Part shown: positions 32,743 through 41,044 of the stretch, one piece after another
How the letters are laid out: the number at the start of each line of letters is the position of its first letter
How positions within the stretch are numbered: position 1 is the stretch's first letter
Source: Burkholderiales bacterium
GTDB lineage: Bacteria > Pseudomonadota > Gammaproteobacteria > Burkholderiales > Burkholderiaceae_B
Length of the DNA stretch: 64,000 nt
Reading direction: 5' to 3'
Assembly: GCA_027484315.1 (NCBI GenBank)
Contig: JAIXTE010000089.1
Location: 1 to 64,000, forward strand
Translations under genes and position numbers: made by a program
Notes under the pieces: model-generated
What the model saw: the letters and a program-made list of their open reading frames with translations, nothing else
What the model was told of the DNA's origin: nothing
Databases searched by the model: none

Positions 32743-35394
32743 GTGTCCTCAATCTCTTCAAATCAGCAAAGTCTAATTGCTCAGAGTTTTTTGAATAAAA
32801 ACAGGAACGCCTTTCAGACATCCCTTGAGAGGCTATCGAGCGGTCTTAGGGTAAATAATTCGAGAGACGATGCGTCTGGATTATCAGTTGCAACTAGATT
32901 GGACGCCCAGGCTCGGGCATACGATATCTTTCAGCGAAACGCGAATGATGCGGTTTCTTACATGCAAATTGCCGATGGAGCACTCTCAAATATATCAGAC
33001 AACCTTTTGAGAATGGATGAATTGCGAGTTCAAGCCTCAAGCGCTTTTCTCACCAATAAAGACCGCGCCGCTCTGGATAAGGAATACCAAGAGCTTATTG
33101 ACGAAAACGATCGAATCATCGAAAACACGGAATACAACGGAATAAAAATTTTCGGTGTTGGTAGGGAGTTGTTGACGACTAAATTAGGGAACGAGAATGT
33201 CTCGTTTGATTTGAGCGCCTCTCTGTCGTTAGAAGGTAGGGGCACAAAAGGAGCACTTCAGGCCATCTTCAACACTGCGGGGATTGGTTCGACCCCGGAA
33301 TCGTTAAACATCTCTAACGGTGCAGTGCTTGATTTCGTGTCAGGCAACACGGGCACATATAACGTTAACGTGGCTCAACTGGCACGTTCCTTCCAGTACA
33401 GAGACACAGTCGGAGCTGGTCCCTTTGGGATAGCCGCAAACGTACTGAACTCGAATATGGCTGTGGCAGGTTATCTTGCAGGACCGCCCGGAACTTACAA
33501 TGTGAACGTTGCTACAGTTGCTTCCAATTACGTATACACAGATGCGGTTGGTGCGGGCAACCCCAATCAAGGAATAAATGCAGCATCATTTGCCGCCACA
33601 AATTCCAATCCAGCCGTTGCAACTATCACTGCCGCTGATGATTCGAATGCCCAATATTCACTGCAGGTAAATACAATTGCACAGGGACAGGTCAATACCA
33701 TTACGGGCGTTGCAGCGACTAACGGATCAGCCGATACAAACGGGGGTTTCGTCAATGGTGACTCATTTAATAGATTTAGGATCACATTCGGAGATGGATC
33801 TACCGTAAACTTTAATGTGAATGGCGGAGGCGGTGCCGCGAGGGGAACCTACACCACTGCTGCCTATGTGGCAGCGTTTAACGCAGCATCAGGCGGACGG
33901 GTAACGGCAGCTTACAATGCTGGTACGGGCACGCTTACCTATACTCAGAACTCCACAGGTACAAATAACTCATTCACACTGGAAAACCGAAGTGCTACGG
34001 CTGGCATAGTAGACAACGAACAAGGAGCTGGCAGCTTTGCGCCGGCCGATATATTTGAAACGAATGCAGGGAACACTACTGTAGCTGCGCAAAATGCTAC
34101 GGGCAACCTTAACGGGCAGGCCTTTACATCTCAGACAAACAATGCTATCACAGTGAACGCGGCCGGCGATGCAGGAAGAACTGCAACCTTTAATGTTCTA
34201 AGCGCTGGGACGACAAATTTCGACGAAAGAAACGCTACCGTAAACAGGTTTGCCATCGCGTTTGGCGACGGCACTCCAGGGGTAACGTTGAATTTGGGAT
34301 CCGGAGTCTATTCGGCAATGGACTTCGTGAACGCCTTTAACGCTTCAGCCGCGGGAGCGAAGTTCCAAGCCAGCTATGACATGGTTAGCGGGAATATCAC
34401 CTACACAGGGTTGGAAGACGGCGCGAATGAAACACTCAACATTACCAACACTAGCACCCAAAATGACGATGGTGTCAATGGGGCATTTGCGCCGTCAGAC
34501 GTTTACAACGTTGGAGCTGCACAGATAACAGCCACTGGAACAAACTTCACTGGAACTGTAAATGGCACCGCTTTCAACTCAGCGACTGGAAGTGGCCTAA
34601 CCGTCGCAGGCCTGACGTTTAACGCGCTCTCCTTGGGCAACTCAACGATCCAGGTAATACAAGCGTCTGTTAACCAGTTTGATGTTGACTTCGGGGATGG
34701 ATCAAGTTTCACCCTGAATTTAGGAACTGGGTTGTTCAGTGCTACTGATTTCGTAAACCAGTTCAATGCCCAGGCGGCTGGTAAATATACAGCGGCATAC
34801 GATGGGAATAACATCACCTACACCTCACTCGTAAGTGGATCAGTAAATTCCCTCTCTGTGGTGAACCTTGGTACCGCATCCAATAACGTCTTTAATACTG
34901 CTGACGCGGCCGTTATTCAATCGGGACAGAACACCACTGGTGATGTTAATGGCGTGGCATTTAGTTCAACTACAACGACGGTTTCAACGCCAGACCTCAC
35001 TTTCCTCGCAAAGGCGCCAGGATCAACAACAATTGATTACGTGGCGGAGGAAGCCGGGGAAGTTGATTTTCGATTCATCGATATCAAAACCGTCATGAAT
35101 GCTCGGGATGAGACCGACAATCTTAGAGTTGCAACGAATGCGATTACGAGTTTACGAGCCAAGGTTGGTGCCAACATCAACAGGCTCGATGCAACGATAC
35201 AGAACTCCCAAATTGCCGGTGCGGCATACTTTGAGGCAATGGGCAGGATCCTTGATGCAGATTTTGCAAAGGAATCGTTGGATTACACAAGACAACTGAT
35301 TCTACAGCAAGGTGCAATCTCTGTTCTCTCTCTGTCAAACGCATCGAATAGCAGGGTTCTGGATTTAATCGGGACTGGTTTGCAGCAAGAATAA
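32743..35394 (+). CDS. Large flagellin with tandem-repeat middle domain
   Basis: A second filament protein, 883 aa, more than twice the size of the first. The N-terminus (residues ~20-140, with LERLSSGLRVNNSRDDASGL) and C-terminus (ILDADFAKESLDYTRQLIL) are the conserved D0/D1 flagellin ends. The middle holds three copies of a ~150-residue beta-rich unit beginning at about residues 344, 502 and 645, each opening with an F-x-x-x-FGDG motif. A shorter TYNVNVA repeat occurs near 206 and 252. Start is GTG 32743 with GGAG upstream. Arginine codons include AGA/AGG, unlike the first flagellin. The repeats probably form surface domains on the filament. Confidence 0.93.
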   Translation: MSSISSNQQSLIAQSFLNKNRNAFQTSLERLSSGLRVNNSRDDASGLSVATRLDAQARAYDIFQRNANDAVSYMQIADGALSNISDNLLRMDELRVQASSAFLTNKDRAALDKEYQELIDENDRIIENTEYNGIKIFGVGRELLTTKLGNENVSFDLSASLSLEGRGTKGALQAIFNTAGIGSTPESLNISNGAVLDFVSGNTGTYNVNVAQLARSFQYRDTVGAGPFGIAANVLNSNMAVAGYLAGPPGTYNVNVATVASNYVYTDAVGAGNPNQGINAASFAATNSNPAVATITAADDSNAQYSLQVNTIAQGQVNTITGVAATNGSADTNGGFVNGDSFNRFRITFGDGSTVNFNVNGGGGAARGTYTTAAYVAAFNAASGGRVTAAYNAGTGTLTYTQNSTGTNNSFTLENRSATAGIVDNEQGAGSFAPADIFETNAGNTTVAAQNATGNLNGQAFTSQTNNAITVNAAGDAGRTATFNVLSAGTTNFDERNATVNRFAIAFGDGTPGVTLNLGSGVYSAMDFVNAFNASAAGAKFQASYDMVSGNITYTGLEDGANETLNITNTSTQNDDGVNGAFAPSDVYNVGAAQITATGTNFTGTVNGTAFNSATGSGLTVAGLTFNALSLGNSTIQVIQASVNQFDVDFGDGSSFTLNLGTGLFSATDFVNQFNAQAAGKYTAAYDGNNITYTSLVSGSVNSLSVVNLGTASNNVFNTADAAVIQSGQNTTGDVNGVAFSSTTTTVSTPDLTFLAKAPGSTTIDYVAEEAGEVDFRFIDIKTVMNARDETDNLRVATNAITSLRAKVGANINRLDATIQNSQIAGAAYFEAMGRILDADFAKESLDYTRQLILQQGAISVLSLSNASNSRVLDLIGTGLQQE
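33772..35070 (+). repeat. Three tandem flagellin domain repeats
   Basis: Units start near 33772, 34246 and 34675. They are similar in protein sequence (FGDG, then FNA/YxxAY, then ITYT, then FAPxD or a related segment) but diverged in DNA, so the duplication is not recent. Confidence 0.75.
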
Positions 35395-35482
35395 TGATGA
35401 AGAAAAAGCAAAAAATTTCTCTAGACAGACAGCTAATGATTACCATTGAAGCATGGCAGTTCCTTCATAGAAACCGGGGGCA

Positions 35483-36382
35483 ATGATGGACCTAAAAAAA
35501 ATCGATTTATCGCTGTTCAAGAAACAGGATGTTACCCCGGTCGCGAATGTGCCAACATCGTCGGGTAGCCCCTCCTCTCGTTTATTGGTAAAGAAGGTAG
35601 CTAATCCTGGCAAGTTGGCCCCTCTGAAAAACGATCTGCAGGAACGTATTTCAAAGGCGAGAGCGTTTGACACCCAGTCCGGCCTAATCCAACTACGTGA
35701 CTCACTGAAGTCGCTTAGCAAGGAGCTACAAAAACTACAGAAGGAATTGGGACAGGATCCGATCGCTTTTGAACAAGTTGATGCTGGATCTATGTCCAGG
35801 TCGTCGCTTGATCTAAAGACCGTCAGAGAAATACTTTCTGAAACCAGTGGCCTCTCAAGCGCGGAAAGAAAAGAAATCAAGGGGTCACTTTCTCGGATCA
35901 ACAGTGAGCTCAAAACAATTCAGGAGAATATTCGAGCGCAGAACCGAGAGTTCTTCGGAACGGAGAATCTGAAAGACAAAGAGCCTTCCTTGAATGGAAT
36001 GGAAATCGTTGAAGATGCGAGACGCACGACCATCGCATTGAAGCAGGATATCGAGAAAAAATTAGATGGATTCCCGGTAGAAGATCGGGATGACTCCAGT
36101 TTAGCCGTTGAAGACCCTGATGACCTCTCTGGGTTGTCCCAATCTTCTATCGATACACTGAGCTCAAGGAGCCTCAAAAATCAGGCGGGTACGGTGATCA
36201 GCTCGTTTAAGAAGGACAACGATTCAAGTCTATTGAGTCAAGCAAATCCCGATCGGGAAAAAATAATTCAGATATTGTCAACAAGCGCAATAGATAAAAG
36301 CGACGAGGACAGTGTTGTTGAGAATCTGAGCGATGTAAACAAAGGCTCAAATTTAGTTTCGGCGAACGCCGACAAAAACTAA
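35483..36382 (+). CDS. Hypothetical coiled-coil protein, 299 aa
   Basis: No family recognised. It lies between the large flagellin and fliD in the same orientation, so it is probably part of the filament transcript. About residues 60-170 form a charged helical region with heptad-like spacing (SLKSLSKELQKLQKELGQ), suggesting a coiled coil; the rest is Ser/Asp-rich. No signal peptide. It might be a FlaG-like or chaperone-like filament accessory protein, but sequence evidence is lacking. ATG 35486 is an alternative start. Confidence 0.65.
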   Translation: MMDLKKIDLSLFKKQDVTPVANVPTSSGSPSSRLLVKKVANPGKLAPLKNDLQERISKARAFDTQSGLIQLRDSLKSLSKELQKLQKELGQDPIAFEQVDAGSMSRSSLDLKTVREILSETSGLSSAERKEIKGSLSRINSELKTIQENIRAQNREFFGTENLKDKEPSLNGMEIVEDARRTTIALKQDIEKKLDGFPVEDRDDSSLAVEDPDDLSGLSQSSIDTLSSRSLKNQAGTVISSFKKDNDSSLLSQANPDREKIIQILSTSAIDKSDEDSVVENLSDVNKGSNLVSANADKN

Positions 36383-36403
36383 CCGGACAGGATAGGAAAA
36401 AAC

Positions 36404-37990
36404 ATGTCAACTATTGGCTCAGGTCTAGACATCAATGGGATCGTATCGAACCTAATTTCAATCGATCGCAATCAGAGGATCACTCCTCTTCAAGTGCGCC
36501 AGGTGGGATTAAATGCGAAGCTTTCTTTGTATGGCCAGATAAAGAGTGCGTTTAGTAAATTTGAGGACTCAGCTAGAGACGTACTTAAGAAGTTCGAGTC
36601 CTACCAAAACGCATACACAAGCACTGAAAAGAAAACAATAACCAATAATGGTAACGGCACGGTTTCAATACGAACCCCAGGTAACGGTCTTGGTGAGTTT
36701 GTCGCGGTCAAATCCACGACGAATAGTGCGCCCGGCGTGGCGTCATTGACAACAAATCCGGATTACGGTGTGTACAACATCGACGTACTAAACCTCAATC
36801 AAAGTCAACAAACTAGGATTAATACCGGTAGTACGGACCAAAATACCGTCTTTGGTGGAGGCACGCTAAACATCGCCTTCGCTAGTGGTCGGAATGAGGT
36901 CATCAATTTTTCCCAGCAGCAGAACCGTAATGATCCCGATATTGATCCCTCTGCCCAGGATGTAGTAAATGGCATTAATGCGGCGAATGTTGGTCTTACT
37001 GCAACCTTCGATTCAAGCACAGGTGACATAGTTATTGAGAGCTCTTTGCCGGGCGCTCAGAACGCATTTACACTGTCAACGGAAAACGAAGTTAACCAAC
37101 GGATGATGGGCTTCAACCCGGAGTTCGGGCCTAATGATGGAAATGACAACAACAACTCGGGCTTCTCTCGTTTGTCCAACGGAGTAATTTCGAGGATTGC
37201 GAAGGATGTGACAGTATCTATCGACAATGGCACAACGGCTTCAACGTTTTCGGACGTGAATGGGCAGTTCAACGAATTAGGTATCAACTTCACTGCACTC
37301 TCTATCGGTTCAGCTCGAATTGAAACATTCGATAGACAGGATCCTAATCCTGATTATGTTGCGCCGACCATCGAAAACAGGGCTGTGATGGCAGGGGACC
37401 CCGCCCCCGGCGAAACACGAGTTCTTACAGGTCCAAACACCTCAGAATTGACCGGTTCGATCAATGCTTTCATTAGCGAATATAACTCGCTGGTGGCTAG
37501 ATTGAAGAAGTCACAGTTAAAGGGTGATGAACTGGATAGGGATACTACACCGTTTCGACTTGAGGCGAAGCTGCGGGATATCTTTAACCAGGTAGTCGGA
37601 GGAACGGAAACCAAAGCTGACATCGGATTCTCCATTTCTAAAGAAGGCGTCCTTAGCGTTGATAAGGATAAGTTGGCTGAAGAACTGCTGAACGATCCGG
37701 ATTCCTTTGAGAGGATTTTCAGTGATTCAATTGCCAAGGATTTCGCCGATTACTCAAGACGAGTAAATAGCGATGGTGGAGCTGTCGAAGCGAAACTCGC
37801 ATCACTTAACAGGATGGTTGGCGACCTTAGGAAAAAGGAAACCAAGGAATTTGATCGTCTTGGTGTACTTGAAAAGCAGTACAGGAACACGTTTATCGCT
37901 CTTGATAAGGCGCTGACTGACCTGCAGGCCTCCCAGTCTTTCTTAACAAGCGGACTTGCTCAGTTGCAAGCCCAGTTTGGTTCAAGATAA
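36404..37990 (+). CDS. fliD: Filament cap protein FliD
   Basis: FliD forms the cap under which flagellin folds. The 528-aa protein begins STIGSGLDINGIVSNLI, the standard FliD N-terminus, and ends with a helical coiled region (LEKQYRNTFIALDKALTDLQ) and SFLTSGLAQLQAQF, the standard C-terminus. AGGA precedes the ATG. It lies downstream of both flagellins, while its chaperone fliT lies in the distant fliS block. Confidence 0.96.
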   Translation: MSTIGSGLDINGIVSNLISIDRNQRITPLQVRQVGLNAKLSLYGQIKSAFSKFEDSARDVLKKFESYQNAYTSTEKKTITNNGNGTVSIRTPGNGLGEFVAVKSTTNSAPGVASLTTNPDYGVYNIDVLNLNQSQQTRINTGSTDQNTVFGGGTLNIAFASGRNEVINFSQQQNRNDPDIDPSAQDVVNGINAANVGLTATFDSSTGDIVIESSLPGAQNAFTLSTENEVNQRMMGFNPEFGPNDGNDNNNSGFSRLSNGVISRIAKDVTVSIDNGTTASTFSDVNGQFNELGINFTALSIGSARIETFDRQDPNPDYVAPTIENRAVMAGDPAPGETRVLTGPNTSELTGSINAFISEYNSLVARLKKSQLKGDELDRDTTPFRLEAKLRDIFNQVVGGTETKADIGFSISKEGVLSVDKDKLAEELLNDPDSFERIFSDSIAKDFADYSRRVNSDGGAVEAKLASLNRMVGDLRKKETKEFDRLGVLEKQYRNTFIALDKALTDLQASQSFLTSGLAQLQAQFGSR

Positions 37991-37999
37991 AACAAAATC

Positions 38000-38049
38000 A
38001 GAGTAATTCAGGCGTTGTCTTCGAGAGCAACCGACTCCTGAATTACTCT
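38000..38049. terminator. Long hairpin between convergent genes
   Basis: A perfect 13-bp stem (38000-38012 with 38037-38049) and an inner GTTG/CAAC stem. It overlaps the last codons of the minus-strand gene and follows fliD. No strong T run, so termination is likely but not certain. Confidence 0.5.
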
Positions 38050-38331
38050 TCTTACATTCGAATCCAGTGTCATTAAGAATTTCGTTTTCCTAAGCTTCAA
38101 GCTCAGTTTGGATTCGAATTTCCTTTTTTCGTCTGCAATTGTTCGCAACGACGGCCCCCCATTTTCTGAACTCAAAAGTCTAAGCAAAGCGCTATTACTC
38201 AGTATTCTGCCGTGACGGTCTGCACAAACGGTGAGAAGCGTATCAACCTTTTCACGGGTAGTAAACATTGTAGTGGCGAGCTTTAGAGCCAGTTGCTCGA
38301 CATCAAGTGGAACTCTTGGATCGGACGACAT
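38008..38331 (-). CDS. Hypothetical protein, 107 aa
   Basis: ATG 38331 is chosen (MSSDPRVPLD); it overlaps the upstream endonuclease gene by 29 bases, less than the longer frame. The protein is small, basic and helical and may bind nucleic acid, but no family is recognised. It is the last gene of the 39785-38008 operon. Confidence 0.6.
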   Translation of the reverse strand: MSSDPRVPLDVEQLALKLATTMFTTREKVDTLLTVCADRHGRILSNSALLRLLSSENGGPSLRTIADEKRKFESKLSLKLRKTKFLMTLDSNVRRVIQESVALEDNA

Positions 38332-38818
38332 AGAGCAACTCTCTGATTTGGTTAATAACACCGGCAGGGTCTTTGTTTATGGCCTCTGCAGAAAAACGAA
38401 GAATGGACCACCCGTTTAGCGTTAGTAGGTTCTGTTTAATACGATCCTTTTTGAAATCAGAGAGGTACTTACCATGATGCTTCCACCCATCAACCTCAAT
38501 GCAGATCTTGTATTGTGGAAATGAGATGTCCAAGCTGAATCGTCTTCCCGGCACCGCGCCCTTAAATTCCAATTTTGGCTCCTCTCCATTGAATGCATCG
38601 ACCACCAGGGCCCACAGTTTTTGATGGATGGGAGACAATATAGACACATCAACATCGTTTGCAGAGAATGCATCCGATTTACCTTTGGACTTGGGGGTTC
38701 TTGTGCGTACCCGGGTGCCGTCAGAAGACGGAGACGTGATTGCCTCCTGATACGCTATGGAAACCCTCGAACCCAAGGCGCGTTTAGCCTGGCCGAGGGT
38801 CTTAAAACGAACCGACAT
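38303..38818 (-). CDS. DUF559/Vsr-like endonuclease-fold protein
   Basis: The C-terminal ~90 residues follow the restriction-endonuclease fold of DUF559-type proteins: RRFSLDISFPQYKICIEVDG gives the D...ExD acidic pattern, followed by HH, then DRIKQNLLTLNGWSILRFSA. These proteins resemble Vsr mismatch endonucleases and are common in mobile DNA. The N-terminal 80 residues are basic and unassigned. Function could be DNA nicking in repair or recombination; substrate unknown. Confidence 0.8.
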   Translation of the reverse strand: MSVRFKTLGQAKRALGSRVSIAYQEAITSPSSDGTRVRTRTPKSKGKSDAFSANDVDVSILSPIHQKLWALVVDAFNGEEPKLEFKGAVPGRRFSLDISFPQYKICIEVDGWKHHGKYLSDFKKDRIKQNLLTLNGWSILRFSAEAINKDPAGVINQIRELLYVVRSKSST

Positions 38819-38822
38819 TTTT

Positions 38823-39785
38823 TTAGCGGCCTTTCACCGAAAGTGGTGGAGGAGAGAACGTTGCTATGGGTGGCGAAATCCTCACGTTTTTTACAGCCGC
38901 GGGCACGACAGGTTGCTCGGACTCTATCGATATGCTTTTCGCCGTTTCCTGTTCCGAGTTTCGGCTGGGCTCCGTAATCGACTGTTCAGTTAGCGCCTGG
39001 GTTTTATGATCGGGCGTCTTAAAGGTTGGGGTGGGTATGGTCTTTGCCGGGCCGACCCCCAAACGGGCTGGCGCCTTCGAACTCTGCAGTGGGTTGGGGT
39101 CGCTGTTAGACCTGGCACCAGGTGAGTTGATAGCAAGTTGCTCCAACCTGTCCATTTCCTTCTGAATATTTGGGCCCTGTATAGGATGGAAGTTGTAACC
39201 GCCCTTGATTGGAGTTGTCTCCTCCCAGCTAGAGTCGGATCCGCACCCTGTTGCCTCAGACTCGACATTGTTTTTCATGGAAACACTGTCTTTCTCGTCT
39301 AGCTTTACGCGGGGTACATCAGTAATTTTTGTTTCTAGTGCTCCGGCAATCTTCTTGTTGATAGCATCCAGAGGAATTCTTGATTTCGATCGAACTTCGC
39401 TTGGTGTTGTCATTGTTTTGGAAGTGTTCGATGGGATAGTGCGCGGCTCCGCTGTTTCAATATCCTTCTCTGTTTTGTTGGCGCCACCGCCGCCACGGGC
39501 TACGCGTCTAATGCGCTCCTGAGGGGATTCTACGATCTCCGATGCAAATGAGTGAGCGACGAGGCGGCCGCTGTCCGGGGAGGTCTGCTCAAAAAAGCAC
39601 TGCGCAACAAAAGATTTGTTCAGGTGGTCGCTCGTAAGCTCGGGGTTCGCATCGCGATAGAACAAAAAAAGCGTCTGGTTTTCATCACTAAATTTAACCA
39701 CTTGTGATTTTTTTCCATCGGGAGAGAATTCCTCTTTTATATCTTCAATAACTCCCAGCAACACCAGGTTGTTGATAGTAAACAT
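38823..39785 (-). CDS. OB-fold-like protein with long disordered tail
   Basis: The first ~85 residues (NLVLLGVIEDIKEEFSPDGK, then strands) resemble the start of SSB/PriB-type OB folds, which bind single-stranded DNA. The remaining 230 residues are Pro/Ser/Thr/Glu-rich and probably disordered. The operon continues with an endonuclease-like gene, so a role in DNA metabolism is plausible. The match is too weak to name. Confidence 0.6.
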   Translation of the reverse strand: MFTINNLVLLGVIEDIKEEFSPDGKKSQVVKFSDENQTLFLFYRDANPELTSDHLNKSFVAQCFFEQTSPDSGRLVAHSFASEIVESPQERIRRVARGGGGANKTEKDIETAEPRTIPSNTSKTMTTPSEVRSKSRIPLDAINKKIAGALETKITDVPRVKLDEKDSVSMKNNVESEATGCGSDSSWEETTPIKGGYNFHPIQGPNIQKEMDRLEQLAINSPGARSNSDPNPLQSSKAPARLGVGPAKTIPTPTFKTPDHKTQALTEQSITEPSRNSEQETAKSISIESEQPVVPAAVKNVRISPPIATFSPPPLSVKGR

Positions 39786-39821
39786 TATTTCTCCCAGACT
39801 TATCTGATTTGCATGACTTAA

Positions 39822-39850
39822 ATTATTTCATATTTCTACATTAAAGTCAA
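39822..39850 (-). promoter_or_regulatory. Promoter of the 39785-38008 operon
   Basis: On the minus strand TTGACT (39845-39850), a 17-bp spacer and AATAAT (39822-39827). Confidence 0.55.
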
Positions 39851-39881
39851 CATCCATTAAAATAAAGTAAAGGAGAAACCA

Positions 39882-40469
39882 ATGAACCTAAACAAGAGAT
39901 TCCAGTATCTACGAGAGGAGATCAAGACTGAAAGCCGAAGCTCTATCGACGGTAATCCAAAAGCCCTGCTCGACGTTGAGTTCGTAAGGGCGAAGAGAGA
40001 GGTTGCCAAAACATTTGATGCCCAGCTCCTAATGATCAACCCTTTGGTGATATACCGAAAGGTAACGGAACAGCAATTAGTTTCGAAAAAACTACTTGGA
40101 CTACTGGGAGGCGGAACAGATTATTTAAACGTATTGAGTGATCACACAAGCCTGTACGATGGGGGTTTCGAACCAGATAAGTTGGCCCCGGCAATAGGAA
40201 GTAGGTCAGCCTCACTGGTTAAGGATCTGACTACGGAAGATAAAAACAATGCGCTTGTTCAGAGTATCGATGAAACGAAGGATTTGCTCAGGAAAACATT
40301 ATTGGCTAGTAGTTGGGCTCGTAGCCAAGCAGAACCAAACGAATTCAATCCACTAATGGACAATACGGATTACCTGATGGCTGACTTCGAAGAAATGGGC
40401 ATTGACGGGTTCCCCGATTCAGATAGTGAGACGGTAGCCAAGAAGAATGAACCAGGGCCTACGATGTAG
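39882..40469 (+). CDS. Hypothetical protein, 195 aa
   Basis: No family recognised. AAGGAG is well placed before the ATG. The N-terminal ~60 residues are charged and helical; the C-terminus is acidic and likely disordered. A GLLGGG turn lies near residue 75. It is a single gene convergent with the 45366-40512 operon. Confidence 0.68.
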   Translation: MNLNKRFQYLREEIKTESRSSIDGNPKALLDVEFVRAKREVAKTFDAQLLMINPLVIYRKVTEQQLVSKKLLGLLGGGTDYLNVLSDHTSLYDGGFEPDKLAPAIGSRSASLVKDLTTEDKNNALVQSIDETKDLLRKTLLASSWARSQAEPNEFNPLMDNTDYLMADFEEMGIDGFPDSDSETVAKKNEPGPTM

Positions 40470-40511
40470 GTTTAGACTAGCGTCGAATTTGGATATAGCG
40501 CGAAATAATTT

Positions 40512-40667
40512 CTAGGACTTAGCGTTTTCATCTTGGCGCTTCTTTATCGATTCCTTGATTGCCAAGTCTAGAGCACGTCGTTTATCGGGCGTTTGAGATA
40601 TTATTGAGTGCACTTTGTGCCTGAGCTCCCAGATCCTCTGTTTTATCATCTTCTCCTCGGGAATCAT
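40512..40667 (-). CDS. 51-residue coupled small protein
   Basis: The ATG overlaps the lipoprotein stop as ATGA. It reads MIPEEKMIKQRIWELRHK, then a strongly charged helical sequence to a TAG at 40512. Codon use looks coding and the overlap pattern matches other coupled genes here. No family recognised; likely a small helical protein. Confidence 0.6.
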   Translation of the reverse strand: MIPEEKMIKQRIWELRHKVHSIISQTPDKRRALDLAIKESIKKRQDENAKS

Positions 40668-40999
40668 CTAGCATCCCTAGGAATAAACATGGACTCGCCA
40701 ATGGACTCTACTTTTGTAAATTCCACGTGTCCGTCCTTTGTTATAAGCGAGCCTGTTGGAAGTATATCGAGAGCGTGCGTTGAGTTTCCCTCGTCGTACT
40801 TCAGAGTTACTTGGGAGCCCTTAATGAAATACGTTCCAGGCGCACTTGACCCGCGTGTTTCAAGGAAGAATGATTTGTCAGCAAAGAACTCCATAGAGCC
40901 AATAGGCCCCTCGAATCTACCGCTGATAGACGGGCTTTCGCTGGGATCCTTTGCGCATGACGCGACAAGAAAAAGAAAAGCCAAGAAAAACAACTTCAT
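40664..40999 (-). CDS. Small lipoprotein, 111 aa
   Basis: A short signal peptide with lipobox LVAS|C predicts lipid attachment at Cys15. AAGGAGG precedes the ATG at ideal spacing. The mature part is strand-rich (FFADKSFFLETRG, GTYFIKGSQVTLKYD), similar in layout to small lipocalin-like or META-type lipoproteins. It is in an operon with a helicase, which is unusual. Confidence 0.85.
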   Translation of the reverse strand: MKLFFLAFLFLVASCAKDPSESPSISGRFEGPIGSMEFFADKSFFLETRGSSAPGTYFIKGSQVTLKYDEGNSTHALDILPTGSLITKDGHVEFTKVESIGESMFIPRDAR

Positions 41000-41044
41000 T
41001 TAAAACCTCCTTTGAATACATTTTATCAGCGATGTTGCCGGAGG

